From contig DYJC01000003.1 of NCBI GenBank assembly GCA_020723305.1, positions 206,418 to 270,417 of the forward strand: DNA of 64,000 nt. Direction: 5' to 3'. Every line of letters begins with the position of its first letter. Positions within the stretch are counted from its first letter, which is position 1. Under the pieces are notes generated by a model. The model was not told where the DNA came from. It ran no database searches and saw nothing but the letters and a program-made list of their open reading frames with translations. This stretch comes from Desulfosudis oleivorans. Its GTDB lineage: Bacteria > Desulfobacterota > Desulfobacteria > Desulfobacterales > SURF-7. Made by a program: the position numbers and the translations under genes. This document shows, piece by piece, positions 35,516 through 44,053 of this stretch.

Positions 35516-35528
35516 TGAATGACGGGGT

Positions 35529-36311
35529 TTATTCTTTCAGCCCTTCTTCGGTGGATTTTGCGTTGATCTTTTCCAGGCAATCCCACAACTCCTTGACTTC
35601 GGGTATCAGACTCCATTCTTCCGGCTGGTTGGTATACCGTATCCCGTCGTTAATCAACCGGTAAAAATGGATGGTGCATCCCCGGTATTCATTGTTGCCG
35701 CCTGCCCATCGGGTAAAATTTCCCGGAAAGATGCCTGCAATCTTCCATCCCAGCCTTTTGAACCAGATGTATTGCGTTATGTTATGCCAGGTTTCGCAAA
35801 ATACAGTAACATACTCGGCACCGGATTCCTCCAGCCACTTATAAAAGGAGGCCAGATTGGACCAGATGCTGGAAGCAATCTTCCCCTTCCTGGCATCCGG
35901 ATGAATGGCAATAAAGCTGGCTTCCACATGAAGATTCCGATTCCATTTGGTATAGATGCTTGACATTACGATTTTCCCGGCTTGAAGGTCTTCTCCCACA
36001 AACATTGCATTGGGCCGCGTTACAGAATGTTCTTTCCAGTTTTCGGCAAATGCGACACGCTTTTCATATTCTTGCGGATCTAAAATCCATTCATGGACCG
36101 ATCCGTATACCTCCGGGTAGGAAGCCCGCCACAGTTCGGCAACCTCTTCCAAATCATTTCGGGTAACGGTCCGCAGCCTGAAGTTCGGATTATTGGGGTC
36201 GATTTGATTGATCAACGGCCAGATGACCCTTTTCTCCTTGATTTCCCGCAACTCACAAGACAGCCCCATTTTTCGGTATGGCTGATACGGATTCATGTCG
36301 ATGTTTTTCAT
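35529..36311 (-). CDS. GNAT-family N-acetyltransferase
   Basis: 260-residue acetyl-CoA-dependent acyltransferase. The N-terminus (about 1-45) precedes a GNAT core: FRLRTVTRNDLEEVAELWRA, FIAIHPDARKGKIASSIWSN (acetyl-CoA pyrophosphate loop region) and AEYVTVFCETWHNITQYIWF. The C-terminal 40 residues are an added segment. AAAGGAG lies before the ATG. Substrate unknown; no operon partners (repeat DNA on the 3' side and a pseudogene on the 5' side). Confidence 0.85.
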   Translation of the reverse strand: MKNIDMNPYQPYRKMGLSCELREIKEKRVIWPLINQIDPNNPNFRLRTVTRNDLEEVAELWRASYPEVYGSVHEWILDPQEYEKRVAFAENWKEHSVTRPNAMFVGEDLQAGKIVMSSIYTKWNRNLHVEASFIAIHPDARKGKIASSIWSNLASFYKWLEESGAEYVTVFCETWHNITQYIWFKRLGWKIAGIFPGNFTRWAGGNNEYRGCTIHFYRLINDGIRYTNQPEEWSLIPEVKELWDCLEKINAKSTEEGLKE

Positions 36312-36403
36312 TGACGGGCTCCTTTCAATTCAAGTGATATACTATACTCTCTTTGTGAAAATCCATCTGTGTCATATTGTTTTCATGGTTCTTGCCTGCT
36401 GAC

Positions 36404-36718
36404 CTACAGAGGTGTTTGGGGGATGATTTTTTTGACAATGGATCGGTCAAAGTCCATTTCCTGAAAATCGCCGTTCTCATCCGGCCAGATTTTATAGATA
36501 TAGTTGAATACCTGTGTAACCAGTTTCGGCGTAAAATAGGTGAAGGTTTCCATCATTTTCCCAGTGCCGGTCATCTGCTTGCGGGGTTTGTTCAGGACCG
36601 CGTCCACGAACATCTGCGCTGCAAATTCAGGACTGGCAGCGGGTGCGTCATCATACTCTTTTGTCGGAGCGATCATCCCTGTCTTGACAAGCGGGAATTT
36701 AATCGATGAAAAATGAAT
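36404..36718 (-). pseudogene. C-terminal remnant of a short-chain dehydrogenase/reductase
   Basis: The frame read from 36718 gives IHFSSIKFPLVKTGMIAPTK followed by EYDDAPAASPEFAAQMFVDA and a helical tail ending PQTPL. This is the C-terminal third of SDR-type oxidoreductases (the PLVxTxMIAPT motif after the active site). An in-frame TAG lies immediately upstream, and the Rossmann and YxxxK regions are absent. The internal ATG at 36676 could express 90 residues but would give a non-catalytic fragment. Confidence 0.7.
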
Positions 36719-36847
36719 CTATTTTTCTGATGGTAATGCAATTTTGCAATTGAGACAATAGGTAAATGATACATGGATATTGCCGTTGACACACAAGTGT
36801 CTTTCCTTTATGGTCGCGCTATAACTTGAATAATGTAAGGAGATCTC

Positions 36848-38404
36848 ATGCCATTACACCTTGTGATGAAGCGGTTCCGGTTTTTCATGGTTGCCGTATT
36901 GCTGACCTGTCTATTTGCATGTGCCGGCACACTTCCGACGGAAAAGCAACCAAATCCGATATCTCTGACAATTCTTTTTTTTAATGACCTGCATGGCCAT
37001 CTGATGCCTTTTGAAATCAAGGGTGAAAAAGGGGTGAAGGAGGAGGTGGGCGGAATCGCCCGCGTGGCCACCCTGATCCGTCAAATCCGGGAAGAAAACA
37101 ACCGCGAACAGGTGCATACGCTTGTGCTGGTGGCCGGCGATATCCTCCAGGGCACTCCCATGTCCACGGTATTCAAAGGCGATCCTGACATCCGATGCCT
37201 CAATGCCATGAGAGTGGATGCCATGACAGTCGGCAATCACGAATTCGATTTCGGTCTGGATAACTTCCTGAAGCTCAAGGAGCAAGCGGCATTTCCTTTT
37301 CTCAGCGCCAATATCGTCCTGAAAGATAGCAGACGGTTGTTATGCCGGCCTTCATTGGCGGTGCCAGTAGAGCAGGGCGTGATCCTCACCATCATCGGCG
37401 CTACCACCCAGGAGTTGCTTACGACCACTCAGGCTGAAAATGTAACCACACTGGATGTGATCGATTCCGTATCAGCCGTTAGACAAATTTATGCCAAGGC
37501 CATTGAACATGGGCCGGTGCTGCTGCTCTCCCACAGTCGCCAGGAGACCGACCGCCGAATCGCCAGAGAACTTCCGGATCTGACTGCCGTCATTGGCGGC
37601 CACGACCAGGTACTCTTGTCACCCTATGGTATAGAGGGCAGCGTTCCAATATTGCAGGCCTTTGAAAAAGGACGCTACCTGGGCCGCCTCGACCTGCGCA
37701 TTGATCCGGTTTCCAGGCAGGCGAAACTGATCAATGCCGGCTACATCAAAGTAACCGCCGACATCGCAATGGACCCGGAGGTCGCCGCCATCGTGAGTGG
37801 CTACCATGAGCAGCTTGGAGAGCAATTTAAAGAAGTAATCGGCCGCAGCGATTCCTTCCTGGACGGAGAACGCGGGCACATCCGCTACCAGGAGACCAAT
37901 TTAGGCGATTTCATCACCGATATCATGCGCGCCCACACCGGCGCCCAAATCGCCATGATCAACGCAGGGGCCTTGCGGGCGAGCATCAAGGAAGGCACTG
38001 TGACCGTGGAAGATGTTTTCAGGGCCATGCCCTATGACAACGAACTGGTGCGCATGGAACTGACCGGCGCTGAAATCCATCAGGCACTTCAACGGAGTGT
38101 CCGCGGCGCACGGGAAGAAGAAGACGGAGGTTTTCTGCATGTATCCGGCATTACCTTTGATGTACGCGGCCGAACAGCGGAAAATATCCGGGTAGGGGCG
38201 GAACAACAGCTCATAGAACCCGCTGCAATCTATTCCGTAGTGGTTCCGGATTTTCTTGCCTCAGGGGGCGATACCCATGTGGTTTTCAAGGGCAGACCGC
38301 AAATCAAGACCGGATCACCGCTGCGAGAACTGATCGTCGATACCATCCGGCAGAAAAAGGTTATCTCAGCCAAGACAGAGGGACGGATTCGCCGTATAGA
38401 ATAA
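36848..38404 (+). CDS. 5'-nucleotidase/UshA-family metallophosphoesterase lipoprotein
   Basis: 518-residue two-domain enzyme. A lipoprotein signal (LLTCLFAC, Cys25) precedes the N-terminal metallophosphatase with ILFFNDLHGHLMPF, VAGDILQGTPMSTVF, MTVGNHEFDFGLDNF, LLLSHSRQETD and AVIGGHDQVLL, all dimetal ligands present. The C-terminal 5'-nucleotidase domain has NLGDFITDIMRAHTGAQIAM, INAGALRAS and PYDNELVRMELTGAEI. It should hydrolyse extracellular nucleotides or UDP-sugars at the envelope. AAGGAG supports the start. It stands alone between two pseudogene remnants. Confidence 0.93.
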   Translation: MPLHLVMKRFRFFMVAVLLTCLFACAGTLPTEKQPNPISLTILFFNDLHGHLMPFEIKGEKGVKEEVGGIARVATLIRQIREENNREQVHTLVLVAGDILQGTPMSTVFKGDPDIRCLNAMRVDAMTVGNHEFDFGLDNFLKLKEQAAFPFLSANIVLKDSRRLLCRPSLAVPVEQGVILTIIGATTQELLTTTQAENVTTLDVIDSVSAVRQIYAKAIEHGPVLLLSHSRQETDRRIARELPDLTAVIGGHDQVLLSPYGIEGSVPILQAFEKGRYLGRLDLRIDPVSRQAKLINAGYIKVTADIAMDPEVAAIVSGYHEQLGEQFKEVIGRSDSFLDGERGHIRYQETNLGDFITDIMRAHTGAQIAMINAGALRASIKEGTVTVEDVFRAMPYDNELVRMELTGAEIHQALQRSVRGAREEEDGGFLHVSGITFDVRGRTAENIRVGAEQQLIEPAAIYSVVVPDFLASGGDTHVVFKGRPQIKTGSPLRELIVDTIRQKKVISAKTEGRIRRIE

Positions 38405-38559
38405 CGGCTTTCATCAAACGGAACGCCCGAAGATCTGTAGTCTCCAAGACGATCATATTTTTTTTTCAATTCCTTTTGAAATCATTGGAAACGGTTCTTT
38501 CCCAAGATTTCACCAGGAAGGACTGAAAAGCTCGCGCTTTTAAAACGGGTATATTCAAA

Positions 38560-38791
38560 TATAAAGCCTCATTTATCATTTTTGAGTTGCAGCCGTTTTT
38601 CGGAAATATCAACAAGCGGGTAATCAAGTCTCCTAAGATTTATTTCACTGATACTGGATTGGTATCTCATCTTCTGGGGATTGAAAACCCTGACCACGCC
38701 AAGCGTGATCCGCTCAGGGGAGGACTGTACGAAAAACTTTGTGATCCTCGAAATACTGAAATCCCGATACAAACAGCGGCTACCCGATTAG
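38560..38791 (+). pseudogene. Frameshifted remnant of an AAA/DUF4143 ATPase
   Basis: The plus frame reads YKASFIIFELQPFFGNINKR, then VIKSPKIYFTDTGLVSHLLG and DPLRGGLYE, the core of the DUF4143 domain that follows the AAA_14 ATPase. At the A-run in GAAAAAC (38731-38737) one extra base shifts the frame; in the next frame the family sequence continues NFVILEILKSRYKQRLPD and soon stops at 38791. The ATPase half is missing upstream. Clearly non-functional. Confidence 0.75.
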
Positions 38792-38793
38792 CC

Positions 38794-39195
38794 CTAAACT
38801 GTATATAACTTGATGGGTATTACCTTCTGATAATGTTTAAAATCATAATCAGTTGTAAAAATTGGAATGTCGATTCTGTTCGCAATAGCACAAATTAAAA
38901 AATCAATATGTGAGCCTTGAATTCCCTTTTTCCGACACTTGTTGCTAAACTCTGCGGCGAGTTCATAATCGGCGTCTAAGATAGGCGTGTTTTCAAAATA
39001 AGATAGTTTGTCTTTTATTATTCTATACTTGCGCATGTCACTATAGCCAGATAATATTTCTTGCCTAATGGGGCCAATTATTATGGCTTTCTGATCCCGT
39101 ATAAGAGAGGTAAGTGCATCGATCTCAGGTTGATATTTTTTATCCTGCGAACGTAGTGCATAAGACCATATTGGTGTATCAACAAGGACTTTCAA
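38794..39195 (-). CDS. vapC: PIN-domain toxin VapC
   Basis: 133-residue PIN endoribonuclease. Acidic active-site residues are visible: LVDTPIWSYA (D6), IRQEILSG, HIDFLICAIAN and FTTDYDFKHY. It overlaps the antitoxin gene by 4 bases (39192-39195), the classical vapBC arrangement. VapC toxins cleave tRNA or rRNA when the antitoxin is lost. It ends 2 bp from the DUF4143 remnant. Confidence 0.9.
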   Translation of the reverse strand: MKVLVDTPIWSYALRSQDKKYQPEIDALTSLIRDQKAIIIGPIRQEILSGYSDMRKYRIIKDKLSYFENTPILDADYELAAEFSNKCRKKGIQGSHIDFLICAIANRIDIPIFTTDYDFKHYQKVIPIKLYTV

Positions 39196-39389
39196 CGGGT
39201 TCTCCCCCTTTTATAGTCATAATCGGGATCAGGGTCCATTTTGCCAAAAATATTTATAATTTCCAACTGTTTTCGTCTATCTACAAACTCCTTGAGTGCA
39301 AGGTTGACTGTGTCCTTTTTTGTTTTTAGTCCGCTAATTTCTAGAGCTTCGTGTAATAAACTATCATCGATTGCCAAATTTGTAGCCAT
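39192..39389 (-). CDS. vapB: Antitoxin VapB
   Basis: 65-residue antitoxin beginning MATNLAIDDSLLHEALEISG, a ribbon-helix-helix-like VapB N-terminus of the DUF2191 type, followed by KKDTVNLALKEFVDRRKQLE and a VapC-neutralising acidic tail (MDPDPDYDYKRG). The frame is open 37 codons upstream, but AAAGGAGG precedes the ATG at 39389. The gene product with VapC should repress the promoter just upstream. Confidence 0.9.
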   Translation of the reverse strand: MATNLAIDDSLLHEALEISGLKTKKDTVNLALKEFVDRRKQLEIINIFGKMDPDPDYDYKRGRTR

Positions 39390-39411
39390 GAAGCACCTCC
39401 TTTTTTTACAC

Positions 39412-39440
39412 ATAATCGCACACAATTGAATGTGTGTCAA
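39412..39440 (-). promoter_or_regulatory. vapBC promoter with imperfect palindrome in spacer
   Basis: On the minus strand TTGACA (39440-39435) and GATTAT (39417-39412) are 17 bases apart, 23 bases upstream of the vapB start. The spacer contains CACA...TGTG inverted repeats around CAATTG, a likely operator for VapBC autoregulation. Confidence 0.6.
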
Positions 39441-39516
39441 CATGTGGGCTAGGCTAACACAAAGTTCACCGGACGCGTTAGCGATCCGGTGGAACGACAC
39501 GTTGGGATTAATGCAT

Positions 39517-40037
39517 TCAGTTGTTACCTTTACCGATTACTGTATCGCATTCAACCAAACCACCAAAATCAATACAGAAAGATGTTTCGCCGTGAACAGA
39601 TGGTGAAGATAACGAATCGTTGGGGCCATACCACATGACACCCGCTCGTATGAATCCTTCTTCTATCTTTTTTATAGTAATTTCTCTGAAACCCCGTCCG
39701 CCGATCCTAAGCAACCCCACTTTTTTCAATTTACTACGTTTTAAAACAAGCAAATAATGATAATGGGCATTTCCTGCACCTGCACCAATCGTAAATTGTA
39801 CAACTATGTGCGGTTTCCCGTTAAGATCACCTATCAAATATATATTCTATCGCCTTCCTCTGAAACGTTATCACCTTGGTGTCGTGGATCGAATTGGAGC
39901 ATACTTTTAATAATTTTGTTTATATTGGAGTATTCCTTATGAGATAAGTGCACATCGGCTGTGGCACTCATTGCAGAAGTCGGCAACGTAAATAACAAGC
40001 CAAAAGAGATTATGTAATTAATAAAAATCTTCATCAT
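39517..40037 (-). pseudogene. Exported hypothetical protein gene interrupted by a frameshift
   Basis: Two minus-strand frames join into one protein. The first (40037 to 39834) starts with a signal peptide (MMKIFINYIISFGLLFTLPT, then SAMSA) and ends EEGDRIYI. The second (to 39517) continues IGDLNGKPHIVVQFTIGAGA and ends CDTVIGKGNN with no ribosome site of its own. The junction falls in the ATATATAT run around 39835-39845, where a 1-base slip would restore a single protein of about 172 residues. Either a genuine mutation, a phase-variable tract or a sequence error. No family recognised. Confidence 0.6.
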
Positions 40038-40309
40038 GTTATCCCAACATTATTATTATACAGAAATTCTCGATTACACTCCAATTCTTCAACTTTTCAT
40101 ATAATATTAAATATGACGAAATAAACAACACTTAAATATTTTATATAATAACATATAGTTATAGAAATATCATAATTTTAACATCGTTAAAAGACTCGAT
40201 TGCACGCTAAATATACCGCTTTAAGAGAAAAACTCGTTAATTTCAGAAAAAAATAATCACTCCTGATTTATATCTGTTTTTAGGCTGAAGGTTGGAAAAA
40301 TAATTTTTC
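40038..40309. other. AT-rich intergenic region, no gene recognised
   Basis: About 270 bp of strongly AT-rich DNA between the frameshifted exported gene and the tRNA terminator. It probably contains the promoter of the former. No coding frame is credible. Confidence 0.5.
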
Positions 40310-40311
40310 CA

Positions 40312-40352
40312 AATAAAAAAGGATCGGCCGATTAAAGCCAACCCTTTTTTAT
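40312..40352 (-). terminator. Intrinsic terminator of the tRNA operon (bidirectional shape)
   Basis: Minus strand: AAGGGTTGGC, an 8-base loop, then GCCGATCCTT form a 10-bp stem including G-U pairs, followed by TTTTTTATTTGG. It lies about 45 bp downstream of tRNA-Glu. The plus strand also has T-rich sequence after the stem. Confidence 0.75.
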
Positions 40353-40392
40353 TAACTATATATTTTCAAGGCATTGCTGCCTTGTTTCCAAC

Positions 40393-40470
40393 TGGCGTCC
40401 CCAAGGGGATTCGAACCCCTGTTGCCGGCGTGAAAGGCCGGTGTCCTGGACCGGGCTAGACGATGGGGAC
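40393..40470 (-). tRNA. tRNA-Glu (UUC)
   Basis: Minus-strand sequence starts GTCCCCATCGTCTAGCCCGG, has the anticodon stem-loop with CTTTCAC (anticodon TTC), the T-arm GGGGTTCGAATCCCC, a 7-bp acceptor stem pairing GTCCCCA with TGGGGAC, and an encoded G-CCA end. The T-arm and acceptor match tRNA-Glu. Confidence 0.95.
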
Positions 40471-40488
40471 AAAGAACTGTCTCGTACG

Positions 40489-40564
40489 TGGTGGGCCGTG
40501 CGCGACTCGAACGCGCGACTCTCTGCTTAAAAGGCAGATACTCTACCGACTGAGTTAACGGCCC
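40489..40564 (-). tRNA. tRNA-Lys (UUU)
   Basis: Minus-strand sequence starts GGGCCGTTAACTCAGTCGGT, with anticodon loop CTTTTAA (anticodon TTT), T-arm GCGCGTTCGAGTCGCGC, acceptor GGGCCGT/ACGGCCC and encoded ACCA. It lies 18 bp upstream of tRNA-Glu in the same transcript. Confidence 0.95.
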
Positions 40565-40730
40565 TATAAACAAAAGGCTTTTAGCGGTTTATTCCCCCCT
40601 TGTCAACCGAAAAAGGGTCGCGGTTTTAATTTTTTAAAAACAGTTTTTTAACCGGTTGAAATACCAAAACAAGTTGTTAAAAAAAATGCAGATTGTTCTT
40701 TTCTCCGGCCAGTCTACTGTGGTTGAATTT

Positions 40731-41678
40731 TTATCCATGAAAGCAATCCCCATAGATTACCTCTTTCAATGATCCATCTCCCTGCTCCAGAATCAGTGCG
40801 CCGTTTTCGTTGACATCCCGTGCAACACCTTCATAACTCTCCTTGATGGTAACAATTTTCACATGCCGCCCTATGGTCATGGTGTAGTGTTTCCATTGTG
40901 GAATGATATTTTCCAGAGTCGATCCGGACATTACGGCTTGAAAATCGTCCAGAAAGGAAGACAGCAGTTTTCGGCGATCAATACGGGTTCCGAGCAGTTT
41001 CTTCAGTGAAATTGCATTCGGCTCTTTTCCCATCGGGTCATTGTTCACATTAATGCCGATGCCGATATTCACGTATGATAGCTTATTTGCTTCAATCCCC
41101 ATTTCAGACAGCATTCCGGACAGTTTCAGGTTATTCACCAGGATATCATTCGGCCATTTTACCTTTGCATCCAGATGGAACATCTGTTGCAGAACCTTTG
41201 CCAGAACAAGGGAAGCGGCAAAGTTGATGCGATGGCTATGCGCCGGAGCCAACCTGGGGCGCAGAACAATGGTAAAATAAAGACCGCCTGCATCTGAATG
41301 CCATGTGCGCTGCAAACGGCCACGCCCGGTGCTTTGAAATTCTGAAATAATAACCGTAAAGTCAGGGCATTCCTTCCTTGCCATTTCCCGGGCAAGATCC
41401 ATCGTGGATGATAATTCCTTGAAATAATGAATGGTGGATTCCCGGCCTGGAAATTCCCAGGGGTAAGGATTATCCGGTTCATGGATGAGCTGTAGTCCGT
41501 TGCCGGCTGTCTGGATTTCATAACCGGATTCCCGAAGCTCAAGAATCTGATTCCGGATCAATTCAAGATCCATTTGCAATTCCTGGCAGATAAAAGTTTC
41601 TGTCGCGGCATTTGGATTCTGTCTGAGAATCTGGAGAATATTTCTCTTTATCTTATGGTTTGATATTTCAGTAATGCT
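40731..41678 (-). CDS. birA: Biotin-protein ligase / biotin operon repressor BirA
   Basis: Bifunctional ligase that attaches biotin to carboxylase BCCP domains. Order: N-terminal winged HTH (KRNILQILRQNPNAATETFI), then the catalytic domain with STGRGRLQRTWHSDAGGLYF (the GRGRxxR biotinyl-AMP loop), KVKWPNDILVNNLKLSGMLS and VNIGIGINVNNDP, and a small C-terminal SH3-like domain. The frame is open to an ATG at 41723; the ATG at 41678 (MSITEIS) fits the HTH better, but neither has a good ribosome site. A biotin-containing carboxylase is encoded 3.5 kb away (45150). Confidence 0.93.
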   Translation of the reverse strand, partial: SITEISNHKIKRNILQILRQNPNAATETFICQELQMDLELIRNQILELRESGYEIQTAGNGLQLIHEPDNPYPWEFPGRESTIHYFKELSSTMDLAREMARKECPDFTVIISEFQSTGRGRLQRTWHSDAGGLYFTIVLRPRLAPAHSHRINFAASLVLAKVLQQMFHLDAKVKWPNDILVNNLKLSGMLSEMGIEANKLSYVNIGIGINVNNDPMGKEPNAISLKKLLGTRIDRRKLLSSFLDDFQAVMSGSTLENIIPQWKHYTMTIGRHVKIVTIKESYEGVARDVNENGALILEQGDGSLKEVIYGDCFHG

Positions 41679-41841
41679 CATCGTCCGTTCATCTGTTTGA
41701 GAAATATAAAAAAACAACTCCATACAGAAGTTGTCTGTTCAGTCACCAGGATGAAAGATTTTTTTCAGGTCAACCTGTTTTTGCAGTATACCGGGTTTCT
41801 GTTTGTACAGCTACTTATTTTTTGTCTGGTTCCAGTAATAA

Positions 41842-42001
41842 GGGTGTAATCAAAACTGTTGAATAATCGAATTATGTGGGAGCGGTTTCCAGCCGCGATA
41901 TGGCTTTGTTTAAGTAAGATATCAATCAAGAAATTACTGTCGCGGCAAGATGCCGCTCCCACAATGGATGTAATCAAAACCCAACAGTTTTGATTACACC
42001 C
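41842..42001. repeat. 160-bp element with perfect 20-bp terminal inverted repeats
   Basis: GGGTGTAATCAAAACTGTTG (41842-41861) is the exact reverse complement of CAACAGTTTTGATTACACCC (41982-42001). A second TGTAATCAAAAC (41969-41980) sits just inside the right end. A REP-like palindrome pair (41875-41963) lies inside and may be a later insertion. The ends match the short element at 43884-43932. No coding capacity. Confidence 0.8.
41875..41963. repeat. REP/BIME-like inverted pair nested in the 160-bp element
   Basis: Starts TGTGGGAGCGGTTTCCAGCC and ends GCGGCAAGATGCCGCTCCCA-CA; the two ends are inverted copies and each folds into its own GCGG...CCGC hairpin. The GTGGGAGCGG head resembles REP sequences spread by REP-associated transposases in other Proteobacteria. 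89 bp. Confidence 0.65.
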
Positions 42002-42024
42002 CAGGGGTCAAGCAGAGAGAGCTT

Positions 42025-42918
42025 CTAGAAACGACGTTTTCTCAGGTTCCCTTCATTTTCCGGTTTTGGGGTTGCTTTCTCATTTTCAAGGTTGAACTGT
42101 TTCCGGATTCTTTCCAGAGAAACCAGCCGGCCTTGTCTGGAAGAGGGGGTAAGAAAGGATTTCAATTTTTGCTCCAGTATTCTCGGGTGCTGCTCATTGC
42201 TGATGGCAACCACACCTTCAATGATAATTTTGCCTAGAACCAGTTCGTGGTTGGTTCTTTCCTGGATATTGGCGGCAAAAGGAAGAAAGAAAAAGTTTGC
42301 AAGCACAGCCCCGTAAAGTGTGGATGTGAGCGCTACCGTAACTGTTTTCAAGATCACGGACGGATCATCAATACCGCCCAGCATCGCAATCAGACCGACA
42401 ACGCTTCCAATCACGCCAAAGGAAGGACAGATTTCCGCCAGGATTCGCAATACACGTTCAATATCATCTCTTCGCAGTTTGAAAAAATTGATCTCCGTAT
42501 TCAAGAGATCCCTGATCTGGTCTGCAGAATATCCATCCACCAGATATCCCAGCGCTCTTCGCAGCAGAAGCATGGATGCCTGCTGTTCATCTTCTTCAAG
42601 GGAAAGCAATCCTTTTAGTTTTCGTTTTACAGCCAGGTCAACCAGGATTTCGATGATCTCGCTCTCTTTTTTTAAGGGGCGATTGTAAGATCCGGATAAA
42701 ACCTTATAAACCATTACAATCTTTTCCATCCGAAAACTGACCAGGGCAGCGCCGAAGGTTCCGCCCAATACAATCGCCATCCCGGAGAGGTTGAAAAACA
42801 GAGCTGTATTTCCATTCAGCAGAAAACCAAAGAGGAAAAGCGCAACACAGATTGCAAATCCTGTAAGGTTTCGGTGCGTCATTATCAGATCAAAATATTC
42901 GTTTCTTTTTCGTTTCAT
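42025..42918 (-). CDS. motA: MotA/PomA-type flagellar stator protein
   Basis: 297-residue proton or sodium channel subunit with four membrane helices (about 18-33, 39-57, 168-185 and 197-218). The segment between helices 2 and 3 is the cytoplasmic torque domain, and EICPSFGVIGSVVGLIAMLG matches MotA helix 3. The C-terminal tail is basic and 30-40 residues longer than usual. It follows the MotB-like gene by 23 bp on the same strand, so order here is motB-motA, the reverse of the common order. Confidence 0.9.
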   Translation of the reverse strand: MKRKRNEYFDLIMTHRNLTGFAICVALFLFGFLLNGNTALFFNLSGMAIVLGGTFGAALVSFRMEKIVMVYKVLSGSYNRPLKKESEIIEILVDLAVKRKLKGLLSLEEDEQQASMLLLRRALGYLVDGYSADQIRDLLNTEINFFKLRRDDIERVLRILAEICPSFGVIGSVVGLIAMLGGIDDPSVILKTVTVALTSTLYGAVLANFFFLPFAANIQERTNHELVLGKIIIEGVVAISNEQHPRILEQKLKSFLTPSSRQGRLVSLERIRKQFNLENEKATPKPENEGNLRKRRF

Positions 42919-42941
42919 TTTGGGTTACCCTGTTTGTAAGA

Positions 42942-43748
42942 TCAATATAAAGATGGCCCGGAATCCGCGGTTTGAGAAGATTCAAACGGTTCGGTCAATT
43001 GCCATTGCGTGACCTTTGGCAGTTCTTTGGTAATGACGATTTCAACTCTTCTGTTTCTGGATTTTCCTTCTAAAGTGCTGTTGTCCGCTATCGGCAGGTA
43101 GGAAGCATGCCCTGAGATGTAAAAACGATTGCCGGGAATCTTCATCTCTTCGATGAGGAAACGGGCGATTATACTGGCCCTGGCTACGGATAATTCCCAG
43201 TTTGTGGCATATATTTTTGAACGAATCGGATCATTATCCGTATGGCCGATGACATTCACGATGTACGGTGTTTTTTGAATGATATCCGCAATTTTTTCCA
43301 GAGATTGTTTTGCCGAGGGTTTGATCTCCGCCATTCCTTTGTCAAACAGCAGATCTCCCGGAAGGATGATCCGGACAGCCTGGTCAGATACAAGATCGAT
43401 ATTGTCGATATCCGTCAAAGATCCAGCCTTTAACATGATGCTTTTTTCGATATGTTTGATAACTTCCTGATTTTTTTCTACAAGGGTAGGGGAAGGAACA
43501 GGAATTGTCTGTATCTCTTTTGTTGTGGATTTACCTTTTACCAGAGGTGTTTCTGTCTTGGCAGAATAAAAAACATATAAGACCAGAAAGACAACGAACA
43601 TGGTCATCATCAGATCCGACCAGACAATAGACCAATGGATGGTTTTGGGTTTATGGGATCGGGAAAAAAGATCCATGGAACCTTCGTTTGTATCAAAGGA
43701 GAAGGGTTTCTGATCAAATAGGATTTCATTGTTTTGATTATTTTTCAT
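42942..43748 (-). CDS. motB: MotB-type OmpA-domain stator protein
   Basis: 268 residues. One N-terminal membrane helix carries the essential plug aspartate (WSIVWSDLMMTMFVVFLVLY, D at about 45), followed by a linker and a C-terminal OmpA peptidoglycan-binding domain with NVIGHTDNDPI, NWELSVARASIIARFLIEE and the SGHASYLPIADN-type end (KSRNRRVEIVITKE). Together with the neighbouring MotA-like protein it would form an ion-driven stator anchored to peptidoglycan. The N-terminal cytoplasmic part is about 35 residues. Confidence 0.9.
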   Translation of the reverse strand: MKNNQNNEILFDQKPFSFDTNEGSMDLFSRSHKPKTIHWSIVWSDLMMTMFVVFLVLYVFYSAKTETPLVKGKSTTKEIQTIPVPSPTLVEKNQEVIKHIEKSIMLKAGSLTDIDNIDLVSDQAVRIILPGDLLFDKGMAEIKPSAKQSLEKIADIIQKTPYIVNVIGHTDNDPIRSKIYATNWELSVARASIIARFLIEEMKIPGNRFYISGHASYLPIADNSTLEGKSRNRRVEIVITKELPKVTQWQLTEPFESSQTADSGPSLY

Positions 43749-44053
43749 AATAAAATTGGGATGCAGTTTGATTCATTGTTTTGTTTTTTTGCCCTTTACT
43801 AATATCGGATTCAGAACCGATATCTTTATATTTCTCTTTGAAAAAGAATGTACTTTGGAATGGTAGCGAAAAATATGCCAAGTGTGTAATCAAAACTGTT
43901 GGGCTTTGATTGCCTGACAGTTTTGATTACACCCGATTTGATTCGGTGACTGGTTTTCGGACACGGTGAAGAACCCGGAAGATTTTTCCCACAATAGAAA
44001 AATTTTCTCTGCATCCGGCGTCTTTTTTTTGGAAAAAAGAAAGAACGGACAGA
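43749..44053. other. Intergenic region with one palindromic element
   Basis: About 305 bp upstream of the stator genes. It contains the 49-bp TGTAATCAAAACTGT palindrome (43884-43932). The rest is AT-rich and shows no credible gene. Confidence 0.5.
43884..43932. repeat. 49-bp palindrome sharing ends with the 160-bp element
   Basis: GTGTAATCAAAACTGT (43884-43899) and ACAGTTTTGATTACAC (43917-43932) are exact inverted copies around a 17-bp loop. The arms match the ends of the element at 41842-42001, so both belong to one family. It could act as a hairpin at the 3' side of the DUF2007-like gene, but no T-run follows. Confidence 0.75.

Noticed and set aside
43884..43932. Intrinsic terminator for the DUF2007-like gene
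   Set aside because: A perfect hairpin exists but lacks a T-run and its arms match the ends of another repeat, so it is better explained as a dispersed repeat.
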